64,000 bases of DNA from Podarcis raffonei (lineage: Eukaryota; Chordata; Lepidosauria; Squamata; Lacertidae): positions 50,284,001-50,348,000 of the forward strand of contig NC_070614.1 of the NCBI RefSeq assembly GCF_027172205.1. The letters run 5' to 3'. Each line of letters begins with the position of its first letter. Within the stretch, counting starts at the first letter, position 1. Positions 54,828-64,000 of the stretch are shown in pieces. The position numbers and the translations under genes were made by a program. The notes under the pieces were generated by a model that saw only the letters and a program-made list of their open reading frames with translations, ran no database searches and was not told the origin of the DNA.

Positions 54828-55165
54828 AGGACTTGCTCACAAATTTTAATGACAGCTGCACAAAGTATTATAGCTAGGAAGTGCAAGGGGCAAGCAGAAT
54901 ATAAAATGGAAGAATGGGATAAAGAGGTGTGGGATATAGCTATGAATGATAAATTAACATGTGCTATTAAGGTAAGGCAGGGAATATGCAGGAGAAATGA
55001 TTTTGAGGAGATATGGAAGGTGTTTGCGGAATTTGTACGGCTTAAACGGAAAGGGGTCAAAGCATCACAAGAGGTGTTGAAATTCTGGGAGGCTGGATAG
55101 TTGCAATGGAATGATCTCGGTTTATTCTGATTTATTTATGATTATTACTTTGTCCAAAAAAAGAA
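54828..55165 (+). mobile_element. L1 3' fragment inside an L2/CR1 patchwork
   Basis: TAAQSIIARKCKGQAEYKME and FEEIWKVFAEFVRLKRKGVK match the 40.8-kb copy. It abuts L2 sequence at GTTCCACAGGGA (about 54822). Confidence -1.
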
Positions 55166-55167
55166 AA

Positions 55168-56170
55168 GAATTCTAGAACTGAGTCCAGCCCCCTGCAATA
55201 CAGGAATCTTAACTAAAGCATCCATGACAGACGGCCGTCCAACCTCTCCTTAAAAACCACCAGTGAAAGGAGTTCCACTGTCAAACAGCTCTCACCCTCA
55301 AAAAGTTATTGCTGATGTTGAGTCAGAATCTCCTTTCTTGTAACTTGGAGCACTTGCTTTGGGTCCTACCCTCCAGAGCAGGAGAAAACAAGCTTGCTCC
55401 ATCTCCCATGTGACAGCACTTTAGATATTTGAAGATCATCTCCCTTCTCAGTCTCCTCTTTTCCAGCCTAAACATACCCAATTCCCTCAAAATGATTTCT
55501 CCTAAGCCTTGGTTTCCAGACCCTTGATCATCTTGGTTGCCCTCCTTTGCCCACTTTCCAGCTTGTTGATATCCTTCTTAAATTGTGGTGCCCAGAACTG
55601 GACACAATACTTCAGGTGGAGTTTGACCCGGGCAGAAGAGGGTGCTACTATGAGCTCCCTTGATATGGACACTGTACTTCTGTTGATGCAGCCTAGAATA
55701 GCATTGAGGGATGCGGGTGGCGCTGTGGGTTAAAGCACAGAGCCTAGGACTTGCCGATCAGAAGGTCGGCAGTTCGAATCCTGCGACGGGGTGAGCTCCC
55801 GTTGCTCGGTCCCTGCTCCTGCCAACCTAGCAGTTTGAAAGCACGTCAAAGTGCAAGTAGATAAATAGGTACTGCTCTGGCGGGAAGGTAAATGGTGTTT
55901 CTGTGCGCTGCTCTGGTTCGCCAGAAGCGGCTTAGTCATGCTGGCCACATGACCCAGAAGCTGCACGCAGGCTCCCTCGGCCAATAAAGCGGGATGAGCG
56001 CCGCAGCCCCAGAGTCGGCCACGACTGGACCTAATGGTCAGGGGTCCCTTTACCTTTTTTTTAGAATAGCATTAGCTTTTCTTCTTTTTCTTTTTCTGCC
56101 GTATGACCCCATTAACTCATGTTAAGCCTGTGGTCTACTAAGACCCCTAGATCCTTTTCACAAGTACCCC
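55168..56170 (-). mobile_element. CR1 LINE 3' region split by a Sauria SINE
   Basis: CTTCTCAGTCTCCTCTTTTCCAG, GGTGCCCAGAACTGGACACAATAC and AGACCCCTAGATCCTTTTCAC are CR1 ORF/UTR strings read in reverse. Confidence -1.
55706..56061 (+). mobile_element. Sauria-type SINE inserted in a CR1 element
   Basis: The 12-bp target duplication TAGAATAGCATT (55694-55705 and 56062-56073) splits the CR1 3' UTR. Full-length head and tail. Confidence -1.
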
Positions 56171-56197
56171 CGGCAAGCCAGATGCCCCCAGCTTATA

Positions 56198-56443
56198 CAG
56201 TGGTACCTCGGGTTACATACGCTTCAGGTTACATACACTTCAGGTTACAGACTCCGCTAACCCAGAAATAGTGCTTCAGGTTAAGAATTTGCTTCAGGAT
56301 GAGAACAGAAATCATGCTCCGGCGGCGTGGCAGCAGCAGGAGGCCCCATTAGCTAAAGTGGTGCTTCAGGTTAAGAACAGTTTCAGGTTAAGAATGGACC
56401 TCCGGAACGAATTAAGTACGGTACTTAACCCGAGGTACCACTG
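56198..56443. mobile_element. Tigger-like MITE, CTCGGG subfamily
   Basis: TA-flanked complete copy with a duplicated CTTCAGGTTACATAC motif near the left end, also seen in the 19086 copy. Confidence -1.
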
Positions 56444-56924
56444 TACTGATGCAGCTGGTTACTTCTGCCCAAGTCAGAACCTGACATTTGTCCCTATTGA
56501 AATTCTAGCAGAGCACACACCAACATCCACAAACAAACTCACAAATAAGGCTCCAAACAGCTCAGAGAAGCAACCAGCCTTAATCCAAAATACACAAGCT
56601 CACTCTCTTCAGTCTCCTCCCTCGCAAATGCCCCTGTTTACAAGTCCTCCATCCTGCTTGTGTTTCTGACTAGCTGATGCTTCAGACACCAGAAGGATCT
56701 ATTGGAGACTCTTTGCTTTCACCTGCTGGTTGGCTGAAGTATTGAGAGCGTATTTTAAATTTGTCGCTGCTGCCACCTGTTGCAGAGTTTATGTTGCAAC
56801 ACTCTCACAATTTGGCATCTATGATGCAACAGGCAATCTCTCAGATTGTATCCTTGGATTAACCTCGAGCAAGGCCAGAGGACATAAGCTTCCAATGGCA
56901 CATCTAGCTATTGCAATTCCTTTT

Positions 56925-56925
56925 C

Positions 56926-56977
<52 letters not shown>

Positions 56978-57170
56978 TTCATTATTTATATCCCGCTCAT
57001 CTGGGCAGTTTACAGCATATCTAAAAACATCGTCTTTAAAACTTTCCTAAACAGGGCTGCCTTCAGATGTCCTCCAAAAGTCAGATAGGTATTTATTTCC
57101 TTGACATCTGAAGGGAGGGCACTCCACAGGGAGGGTGCCACTACCAAGAAGGGCCTCTGTCCTCTATCTA
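56925..57170 (-). mobile_element. L2 LINE 3' end
   Basis: (TAA)n at 56927-56975 as tail. CATTATTTATATCCCGCTCATC follows. Confidence -1.
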
Positions 57171-57171
57171 G

Positions 57172-57670
57172 AACAAGGCTGGGGGAACCTGTAGCCTTCC
57201 AGTTGTTGGACCAAACTGTATCTGTCCAAGCCAGCATGGTCAATGGTCAGGCGATGATTGGGTGGGCTGTACTTGGATATGTCAGAAGATTAAAATGAGA
57301 ATGGAAAAGGCCCAATTGCCTTCTAAACCCGGCCCATGGACGGTCTGGGAATCTGCATGTTTTTCATGAGTAGAATGTGTGCTTTTATTTAAAATGCATC
57401 TCTGGGTTATTTGTGGGGCATAGGAATTCGTTCATATTTTTTCCTTCAAAATATAGTCCGGTCCCCCACAAGGTCTGAGGGACAGTGGACCGGCCGCCTG
57501 CTGAAAAAGTTTGCTGATCCCTGTTCTTGAGGAAAGTGCTGCAGAAGTTGAGCCAATCCGTATGCTGGACTAGGCAGGGAAAGGCAAAACACTGCCCTCT
57601 TCCCTGACCCCTTCCACCCCATCTCCCTGGTCGTAAATCCCCATCTGAATGTTTTAATCTCCCCGATGGC
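57172..57670. other. 3' flank of the second Ig receptor
   Basis: A short fold-back-type fragment (57180-57260 and 57460-57530 strings) and otherwise unassigned. No coding exon. Confidence -1.
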
Positions 57671-60600
57671 TCATTCGTCTTCAGAATCTCTGTATCGTTC
57701 TGCTCTCTTCTTGCCCTGAAGGGGAATGTTGTTGTAGAGACCTTCCTCCTGGTCTTCCACTGGTTTGGCTCCGCTCTCCATCCATGATTGTGATATTGGG
57801 GGGTGCGGCAGAGCAGGGGGCGGCAAGGCAGTAAAAGGCGTCTGAGTCCTGAAAAGGAGAAGGAAATTGAGGGACATGTTCAAAGAATGATGATCCCCCC
57901 AAGCCTGTTGGGAGCAAATTGAGGATTCGCTTCATTCAGTTTTGACAGCAGCCAGCTGGACACTCCTGGGCAACTCACAAACAGGCCACGCTCCTCTTTT
58001 CCTTATCTCCAGTGCACAGCAATTCAGAGGTAGACTGCTTCTGCACAGTGAAGATCTACTTAGCTGTCATGACTAAAATGTTTTGGCAGAATATTCTTCA
58101 CAAATGTACCTCTTTTCAAAAGGCATCTAAACCACATCCTGTAGCAGCCAATCCCATAGCTCAGTTTCTATTTCCTTAAATAGAAATTGGGGGGGGGGTT
58201 AGCCAGTTATTGTATTGTCAAAGGTTTCATGGAGGAAGTCGTGATGGTTTCAATATGAAAGACAGGAAGAATCTCCCAATCCCAGCCATGAATGGAGGAG
58301 GAAATAACCTCGCTAAACTATTTTATTTTATTTTTAAATGTTTCCACAGTTTCCGTCCCAGTTTCTTACACAGAGAATACACACAGCAGCTCACAGCAAA
58401 GGCGAACGGCCAAGTAACTCAAGGAATCCCCCTCTTGTGAGAAGTCCAAACGGCCATCAAAGCATCTGTCTGAGGACAGAACCACGTAGCAGAAGCTGCC
58501 TGCCCTCCTGGGTCCAGAAGAGACATTAGAATCATAGAATCAAAGAATTAAAGGGAACCCCCCAAGGGTCATCTAGCCCAGCCTCCGGCAACCTGGAATC
58601 CTGCTCTGCTCCCTTCGCCCCTTCTGCCCCCACCTTTCCCTGTCCACTGGCTCTGTCCCTGTCCCAGCCACCCCATCCCTTACAGACATCTTTCCTTCTC
58701 TCCAATATGCCAGTCATTTCCCCCTCCTGAATCAGGTAGGTAGCGGTGTTGGTCTGACGCAGTAGAAATATATATATATAAATTAAAAAATTGTCCAGTA
58801 GCACCTTGGAGACCAACTAAGTTTGTTCTTGGTATGAGCTTTCGTGAGCATGCACACTTCTTCAGATACACTGAAACAGAAGTCACCAGACCCTTATATG
58901 TAGTGAGACAGGGAGGGGTATTACTCAGAAGGGTGGTGGGAATGGGTGATTGGCTGATAGGTGTCGACTGTTTACCGCTATCAGCCAATCACCCATTCCC
59001 ACCACCCTTCTGAGTAATACCCCTCCCCACCCTCTCACTATATATAAAGGTCTGGTGACTTCTGGTTCAGTGTATCTGAAGAAGTGTGCATGCACACGAA
59101 AGCTCATACCAAGAACAAACTTAGTTGGTCTCCAAGGTGCTACTGGACAATTTTTTAATTTTTTAAATGTATTTCCCCCTCCTTATCTGCCATCCCCAAA
59201 CTTGTCCTTCTTCCTGGATAGCTCAGTTGGCTAGAGCGTGGTGCTGATGATGCCAAGGTTGCAGGTTTGCTCCCCGTAAGGGGCAGCTGAATATTCCTGC
59301 ATTGCAGGGGGGTGGGACTAGATCAGGGGTCTGCAACCCACGGCTCCGGAGCCGCATGTGGCTCTTTTACATCTTTGCCGCGGCTCCGGGGCGGATACTA
59401 GCGAGGGGAGGAGGCGCATTGTGCGCCCCGACACTCCTCACTGTGGCGGGCGCTGTACTGGCTGTGACGTCGCATGGAGGCGGTGCGTGCGTTAGTCACG
59501 CACCGTCCCGACGTCACCTTCCCGCCCGCTGTCAGATCGCGGCTCCGGAGATATACTGTATTTGTTTTAAATGTCGCAATGGTTTTGCGGCTCCCAGTTG
59601 TTTTTTCTTCGGAAACGGGTCCAAGTGGCTCTTTTTGTCTTAAAGGTTGCAGACCCCTGGACTAGATGATCCACTGGGTCCCTTCCAATTCTACAGTTCA
59701 ATTATTCTTCCTGTGGGGTCTCTTGGTCCTTTTTCTGCCTGGGACACACCCCGCTGTCTGTTCCTCCAGTCGCCTTTCATCCTTTTATCTTTTAGTCGCC
59801 TTTTATCTTTTATCTCCCAGCCAACAAGACATTGTCCCTCTCTTGACTGATAAGTCTCTCCTGCATTTCTAGGTTGCCAGGCTCTGGGTTCAAGTTTTCC
59901 TCCCCTCTGGAAACTCCTTGCATAGTTTGTGGGTGCTCTTCGCCTCCAACTATGTTCAAAACTTTAAGAACTGAACTGCTGCCTCTTTCGCTCCTCCCTT
60001 CCTCCTTGTGTGCCACGACCATTGTTATTTTGGTCAGCCAGTCTAGGAACACTTTTTGGAAGAAATGCTTGAAATAAATAAGAAATTATGAAGACACACA
60101 TCACATCAGCGTTATACCAGCATTAGTTGCCATTACCTCTGAGGCTTCCTAGTGGCGCTGAACATTTCAAGGTACTCGGAATTTGCTTCTTCCCTGTTTT
60201 CCTGTTCGGATCTCAACGCTTCCAGAGTGGAAATGGAGAAAGAATAGAGAAGAAAGATGGTGAGACAGGACAGGGCTGGTCCTGAAAATAAACCTCTTGT
60301 GGCTGGGAGTTCCACAGGACAGACACAGGCAAGGCTCCCTCCCACACCCTAACCACATCCAATATGAAGGAAGACAAAATAAATGCTTGCTTTTAACCAA
60401 CACTGCTTCCATGACCACTACTCTGTTGATGCAGAGAAGAGCGCCATTCCCTAATAGGAAATGACAGGAGAGGGCCACAGTTCTCAGCATCACCTACCTC
60501 TATTCCTTCTCGTGCAGTAAAAAGCAAGAGGGACCATCAGGATCGCCAGTGGAATCGCCAAACATGCATATAGCAGGGGTGGAGAAGAGGAATTTGGTGC

Positions 60601-62751
60601 CCAAACTGCAGAAAGGAAAGAAGGGGATTCAGCTGTTGGTATGAATATTTGGGGGGGGGGCGGCGACTCCATTGTAGCCATTGCTGTTGAAGACACAATA
60701 ACGGTAATTCACTGAAGTTAAAAACACAGTGATCATACAAGCTAATATCACCATCTGTTTATAATGACTGTTTTAATATAAAATAGGATTTGTTTTGTTT
60801 TGCAAATTAAAGTACATGTGAAGACAGGCTCCAAATAGTGGGTCTGACATTCAAGAAGGCGGTTTCTGCATATTATTATTATTATTATTATTAGTATTGA
60901 AATTATATGCCACCCTATACCCAGAGGTCTCAGGGTGGTTCACAGAAAAGATCACAACATACATAATCAGAATACCCCCCCCCCCACCCAGAAAAGAGCT
61001 ACATCTTAAAGGGTATGGGATGTCAAACAGATCAACCAAAGGTCTGGTTAAAAAGGAACGTTTTTGCCTGGTGCCAAAAGGTGTATAATGAAGGCACCAG
61101 GCGAACTTACCTGGGGAGAGCATTCCACAGATGGGAACCACTCCACACGCTGTAGAGAGAAGTGAGGGGCAGGTGGGGCTTGGGAAGGGGACTCTGACCC
61201 TCAACCTCCGCTGCCTTGCGGGATATCTTGGGGAGAAGAAAAGGCTCAAGAGGAAACCCTAAAAAGTCTCTAAGGCGGTTGGATGGGGCCTTGTACTCCT
61301 TCTGGCAACTCCTGCAGCCAAGCTGGTGCCAAACGTCTTGCTTTGCTTTCCTTTGAACCCCATCAGCTGTGGGAATGTTCAGGGTGGCAGGAGAGGATAT
61401 ATTGTTTATTAATATCCTTCCTAACTTATGCTAGCAAGTTCCTTTACTTAGCAGAGTTACATTCCCCCTTTTTACATGCACAGCAGATAGCTGGTTGCAG
61501 GCTTGTGCGAGCCTCTCGCTATTATACAATTCGTTCTGTCTTCGGATTGAATTGTATGTTCCTGGTAAGTTCCCTTGAATCTCTCTTAAAAGAATAAAGA
61601 CGCCACAATCTTATTCAAAGTCAATAAAAGAAGTTTACTTACATCAGTTCACAGTTGGATTCCTGAAGGCAGACTTAGTTACAAATATGTACATGTGGAA
61701 TCTACCCCATAAGGAGGAATAATCCCAGTGCTTCTGCTAGCAGAGCAGTCTTAGCTACAAGCTGGTCAAAAGAGGAAGGAAGTCAAAAAAGGGAAAGGTT
61801 GCTGCGTGACTTGTCCTTTTGTTACCTGGACAGGTTAGGTCACACCCACCTTCTATCACATGTGAAGGGAAGGATGCTCCAGCCAAGAGGACCAGGAAGT
61901 TTCGACTGGCTGGAGCAAACATCCCCTTGCATGTCTTCTCTAGCATTTCAATGAATGTTGTACAGTGGTACCTCGCAAGACGAATGCCTCGCAAGACAAA
62001 AAACCCGCAAGACGAAAGGGTTTTTTGTTTTTTGAGCTGCTTTGCAAGACGATTTTCCCTATGGGCTTGCTTCGCAAGACGGAAACGTCTTGCAAGTTTG
62101 TTTCCTTGCGACTTGACTTCGAGGAGCAACTCATAGAACGCGCTGTGGTAGCCTTTTTTGAGGTTTTTAAAGACTTTTGGTGATTTTTGAAGCTTTTCCA
62201 AAACTTTCCCGACACCGTGCTTCGCAAGACGAAAAAAATCGCAAGACGACAAAACTCGCGGAACGAATTAATTTCATCTTGCGAGGCACCACTGTACTTG
62301 ACTGCCTTTCATGGATTACACCCCACAAAGCCTATGGGGAGCTTTGAACTCAAACACCAAAGGGGGGAGGGTCCCAACGCTAAAGCAGACCCTAACCCCC
62401 AACTATTGCCACCAGTTGGAAACCACTCACCTGTGAGGTACACCTTCTGACTCCACGGAGAGACGATCCACCCCCTGCTTGTTTTTTCCTCATACCTGCA
62501 GGCAAATTCCCCAGTGTGGTTGAGCTTAGCCTTCAGGATGTTGACAGACACACCTGCGGAGGCACCCCCATGTTCTCTGGAGAACCGCAGCGACCCACCG
62601 CTGTCGGAGATCATCTCAACACCATCCCTGAAGAAATGGAATCTTTTCTCCACGCCGCCTCCTTTGGCCAAGCAAGTGAGGAGCAAGGGGTCTCCTTTGT
62701 TCACCACTCTGGACGGAGGGTCCGTTTTCAGTACTGGAGGAGGAAGAGGAT
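57671..62751 (-). CDS. Second Ig-like receptor, 3' part (last Ig domain, TM and tail; 5' exons off the right edge)
   Basis: Minus-strand exons are 62751-62431 (Ig domain, phase 1), 60605-60498 (membrane span), 60218-60137 (tail) and 57848-57671 (tail and TGA). Phases are consistent. The Ig domain starts DPLPPPVLKTDPPSRVV, has Cys in LLLTCLAKG and EFACRYEEK, and carries FHFFRDGVEM at the C strand, typical of FcR-like domains. The span (LLYACLAIPLAILMVPLAFY) is uncharged and is followed by CTRRNR. The tail has NSEYLEMF (a YxxM, PI3-kinase-type motif), a proline-rich LPPPALPHPP, EEGLYNNIPL (a YxxI that departs from the ITIM at -2) and a charged end, RYRDSEDE. It lies head-to-tail with the five-Ig receptor on the same strand and is a relative rather than a copy of it. 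The family name is not determinable from this fragment. Confidence -1.
58533..58620 (-). mobile_element. CR1-type 3' end fragment
   Basis: AGAATCATAGAATCAAAGAA and GGGTCATCTAGCCCAGCCTC. Confidence -1.
58781..59160. repeat. Long inverted repeat (two arms of about 180 bp, 17-bp spacer)
   Basis: The left arm (58781-58960) and right arm (58978-59160) are near-perfect reverse complements. Each carries CTGAAGAAGTGTGCATGC, CGAAAGCTCATACCAAG and TTGGTCTCCAAGGTGCTACT in opposite orientation. Before the left arm is GGTAGCGGTGTTGGTCTGACGC, a sequence that accompanies this repeat family. It is a head-to-head pair of one repeat, possibly Penelope-like, but I am not sure of the family. Confidence -1.
59213..59705 (+). 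mobile_element. tRNA-headed SINE with CR1-like tail, split by a hAT MITE
   Basis: TGGATAGCTCAGTTGGCTAG and AAGGTTGCAGGTTTGCTCCC at the head. The tail resumes at 59660 with GACTAGATGATCCACTGGGT. Confidence -1.
59324..59659. mobile_element. hAT MITE inside a tRNA-headed SINE
   Basis: Ends CAGGGGTCTGCAACC / GGTTGCAGACCCCTG with a perfect 8-bp target duplication GACTAGAT (59316-59323 and 59660-59667). The interior is GC-rich. Confidence -1.
59706..60136. other. Intron between the two tail exons of the second receptor
   Basis: T/C-rich sequence with no exon-like segment. Open frames here lack splice sites and family likeness. Confidence -1.
60873..61150 (-). mobile_element. LINE (L2/CR1-type) 3' end, different subfamily
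   Basis: ATGCCACCCTATACCCAGAGG and AGAGCATTCCACAGATGGG. It lies in the intron between the Ig and membrane-span exons of the second receptor. Confidence -1.
61368..62327 (-). mobile_element. Solo LTR, TGTGGGA family, interrupted by a Tigger-like element
   Basis: Read on the minus strand it begins TGTGGGGTGTAATCCAT and ends CATTCCCACA, parallel to the copy at 35178. The insert at 61963-62294 is a separate DNA transposon. No clear target duplication survives. It lies in the intron between the last Ig exon and the membrane-span exon of the second receptor. Confidence -1.
61963..62294. mobile_element. Tigger-like MITE, CTCGCAAGACG subfamily
   Basis: Ends CAGTGGTACCTCGCAAGACG / CTTGCGAGGCACCACTG with TA. 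The interior is unlike the other subfamilies. It interrupts an LTR. Confidence -1.
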
Positions 62752-62894
62752 CTGGAGGAGCCAGCCACAAAGGAGAGGGGGTTAGGAGGGACCACAAGAT
62801 GAGGAAAAGCTGTGGCAGAGCATCTATCTGCTTGTCCTAGATTCAATCCCTCGCATTTCCAGGTAGGGCTAGGAATTCCCCTCAGCCAGCAGCA

Positions 62895-63214
62895 TGTGGG
62901 ATGAGTTCCCATATGGGACGAACTCAAACCCTCATCTGTAACTCTTAAGCTAAATCCTGCCTTCAGGGATCCAACTGTGAACTGAATGTGAGTAAACTTC
63001 TCATTGCTTTAAAAAGAAGACTGTTGTGTCTTTATTCTTTAAGGAGGGAATCCAGGAATAATAGAACTTAAGAGATTCTAACGAATCTGCAAGTCGCTTC
63101 CTGCTGTGTAAAGAGGGGGATGTACTCTGCTATATGAATAAACCAACCAGTGTGAGTTAGGAAGGTTAATGTTTGATCAAAAAATCCTCTCCTGCTACCC
63201 ACAACATTCCCACA
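62895..63214 (+). mobile_element. Partial LTR, TGTGGGA family
   Basis: Shares the downstream half with 35178-36158 (GCCTTCAGGGATC, GAATGTGAGTAAACTT, CACAACATTCCCACA). The 5' border is uncertain. It appears to sit within a tRNA-type SINE whose parts are seen at 62800-62890 and 63215-63250. Confidence -1.
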
Positions 63215-63555
63215 TGATTCAGTATAAGGGAACTTCCTGTCTTCCTGAATCAAAATGATTGAGGCCAAGGTCCACATAGATGGACGGGGGCAATCCAGTA
63301 TTTTGCCCAAGTTGAGGGACAGAGTTTGTGGGTTTGGGGCCAGTACGAATCATTATTGCTTGGAATGATGGGGACTGAACTGGAGGAGATGGGGAACATG
63401 GAAGTACTGACACGAAAGCTTCCAGGAAGATGTAGACAAGCCTCACCCCTCCGCTGATGCAACGGAAAGGTCTTACAGTAGGAAGGCTGAGAACATCACA
63501 CTTGGGGAGTAGGAAATGAGAAGGGACCTCTTTCACGGGTCACGAACTGTTGTGT

Positions 63556-63880
63556 CCTTAAAGGTAAAGGGACCCCAGACCATTAGGTCCAGTCGTGACC
63601 GACTGGGGTTGCGGCGCTCATCTCGCTTTATTGGCCAAGGGAGCCGATGTGCAGCTTCCGGGTCATGTGGCCAGCATGACAAAACGGCTTCTGGCGAACC
63701 AGAGCATCGCACGGAAACGCCGTTTACCTTCCCGCCGAAGCGGTACCTATTTATCTACTTGCACTTTGACATGCTTTTGAGCTGCTAGGTGGGCAGGAGC
63801 AGGGACCGAGCAACGGGAGCTCACCCCGTCGCGGGGATTCAAACCGCCGATGTTCTGATCGGCAAGTCCTAGGCTCTTTC
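63556..63880 (-). mobile_element. Sauria-type SINE
   Basis: Close to the 14021 copy: shared GGTAAAGGGACCCC, CAGCTTCCGGGTCATGTGGC and GCAAGTCCTAGGCTCT. Confidence -1.
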
Positions 63881-63887
63881 TCAACCT

Positions 63888-64000
63888 GTGGGTCCAGAGA
63901 CGTTGTTGGACTACATCTCCCACCATTCCTAGCCAGCATGACCAGTGGTCAGGAATGATGGGAGTTGTAGTCCAACCACATCTGGGGCCCCACAGGTTGA
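63888..64000. mobile_element. Fold-back hAT-type MITE, cut by window edge
   Basis: CTCAACCTGTGGGTCC at left and GGGGCCCCACAGGTTGA at the window end, with the same CATCATCCC-type core. Confidence -1.

Noticed and set aside
63219-63536. Additional exon of the second Ig receptor
   Set aside because: The 105-codon frame has no Ig cysteine pattern and overlaps SINE-derived sequence.

Overview
This is a stretch of vertebrate nuclear DNA, almost certainly from a squamate reptile (a lizard). Genes are split by introns with GT-AG borders, and most of the rest is interspersed repeat. The repeats are Sauria-type SINEs, a Bov-B LINE tail, many L2, CR1 and L1 3' ends, tRNA-headed SINEs with CR1-like tails, and a very dense set of short DNA transposons (hAT and Tigger/mariner-like) that often sit inside one another. 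Species is not determinable from the sequence alone; a lacertid-like lizard is only a guess.

Layout. (1) 718-22008, plus strand: the 3' two thirds of NOP9, a nucleolar Pumilio-repeat protein; its first exons lie off the left edge. Its first visible intron holds an uninterrupted 662-codon hAT (BED-finger, ZBED1-like) transposase ORF at 5880-7868 and a 650-bp hAT MITE with a perfect 8-bp target duplication. (2) 23874-30798, minus strand: a complete five-exon CIDEB (220 aa), convergent with NOP9. (3) 32289-50028, minus strand: a 14-coding-exon cell-surface receptor that I assemble as 793 aa, with a two-exon signal peptide, five Ig-like domains, a Ser/Thr-rich stalk, one membrane span and a tail built from mini-exons. 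The splice phases agree throughout. Its exon plan resembles LILR/KIR/CHIR (leukocyte receptor complex) genes and its Ig domains resemble FcR/LILR-type domains. (4) 57671-62751 and beyond, minus strand: the 3' end of a second Ig receptor with a YxxM motif and a proline-rich tail; its 5' exons lie off the right edge.

The NOP9-CIDEB pair matches the mammalian neighbourhood. In mammals the leukotriene B4 receptor genes follow CIDEB, whereas here Ig receptors follow, so the receptor pair looks like a lineage-specific occupant of this locus. Within receptor 1 there is direct evidence of domain birth: Ig2 and Ig5 are paralogous together with flanking intron sequence, Ig1 and Ig3 share another domain type, and a decayed piece of an Ig1-type exon lies between Ig1 and Ig2. 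Two almost identical solo LTRs (two differences in 330 bp, each with its own 5-bp target duplication) sit antisense in its introns.

No free-standing RNA gene, CRISPR array or bacterial-type operon is present. The tRNA-like stretches are SINE heads.
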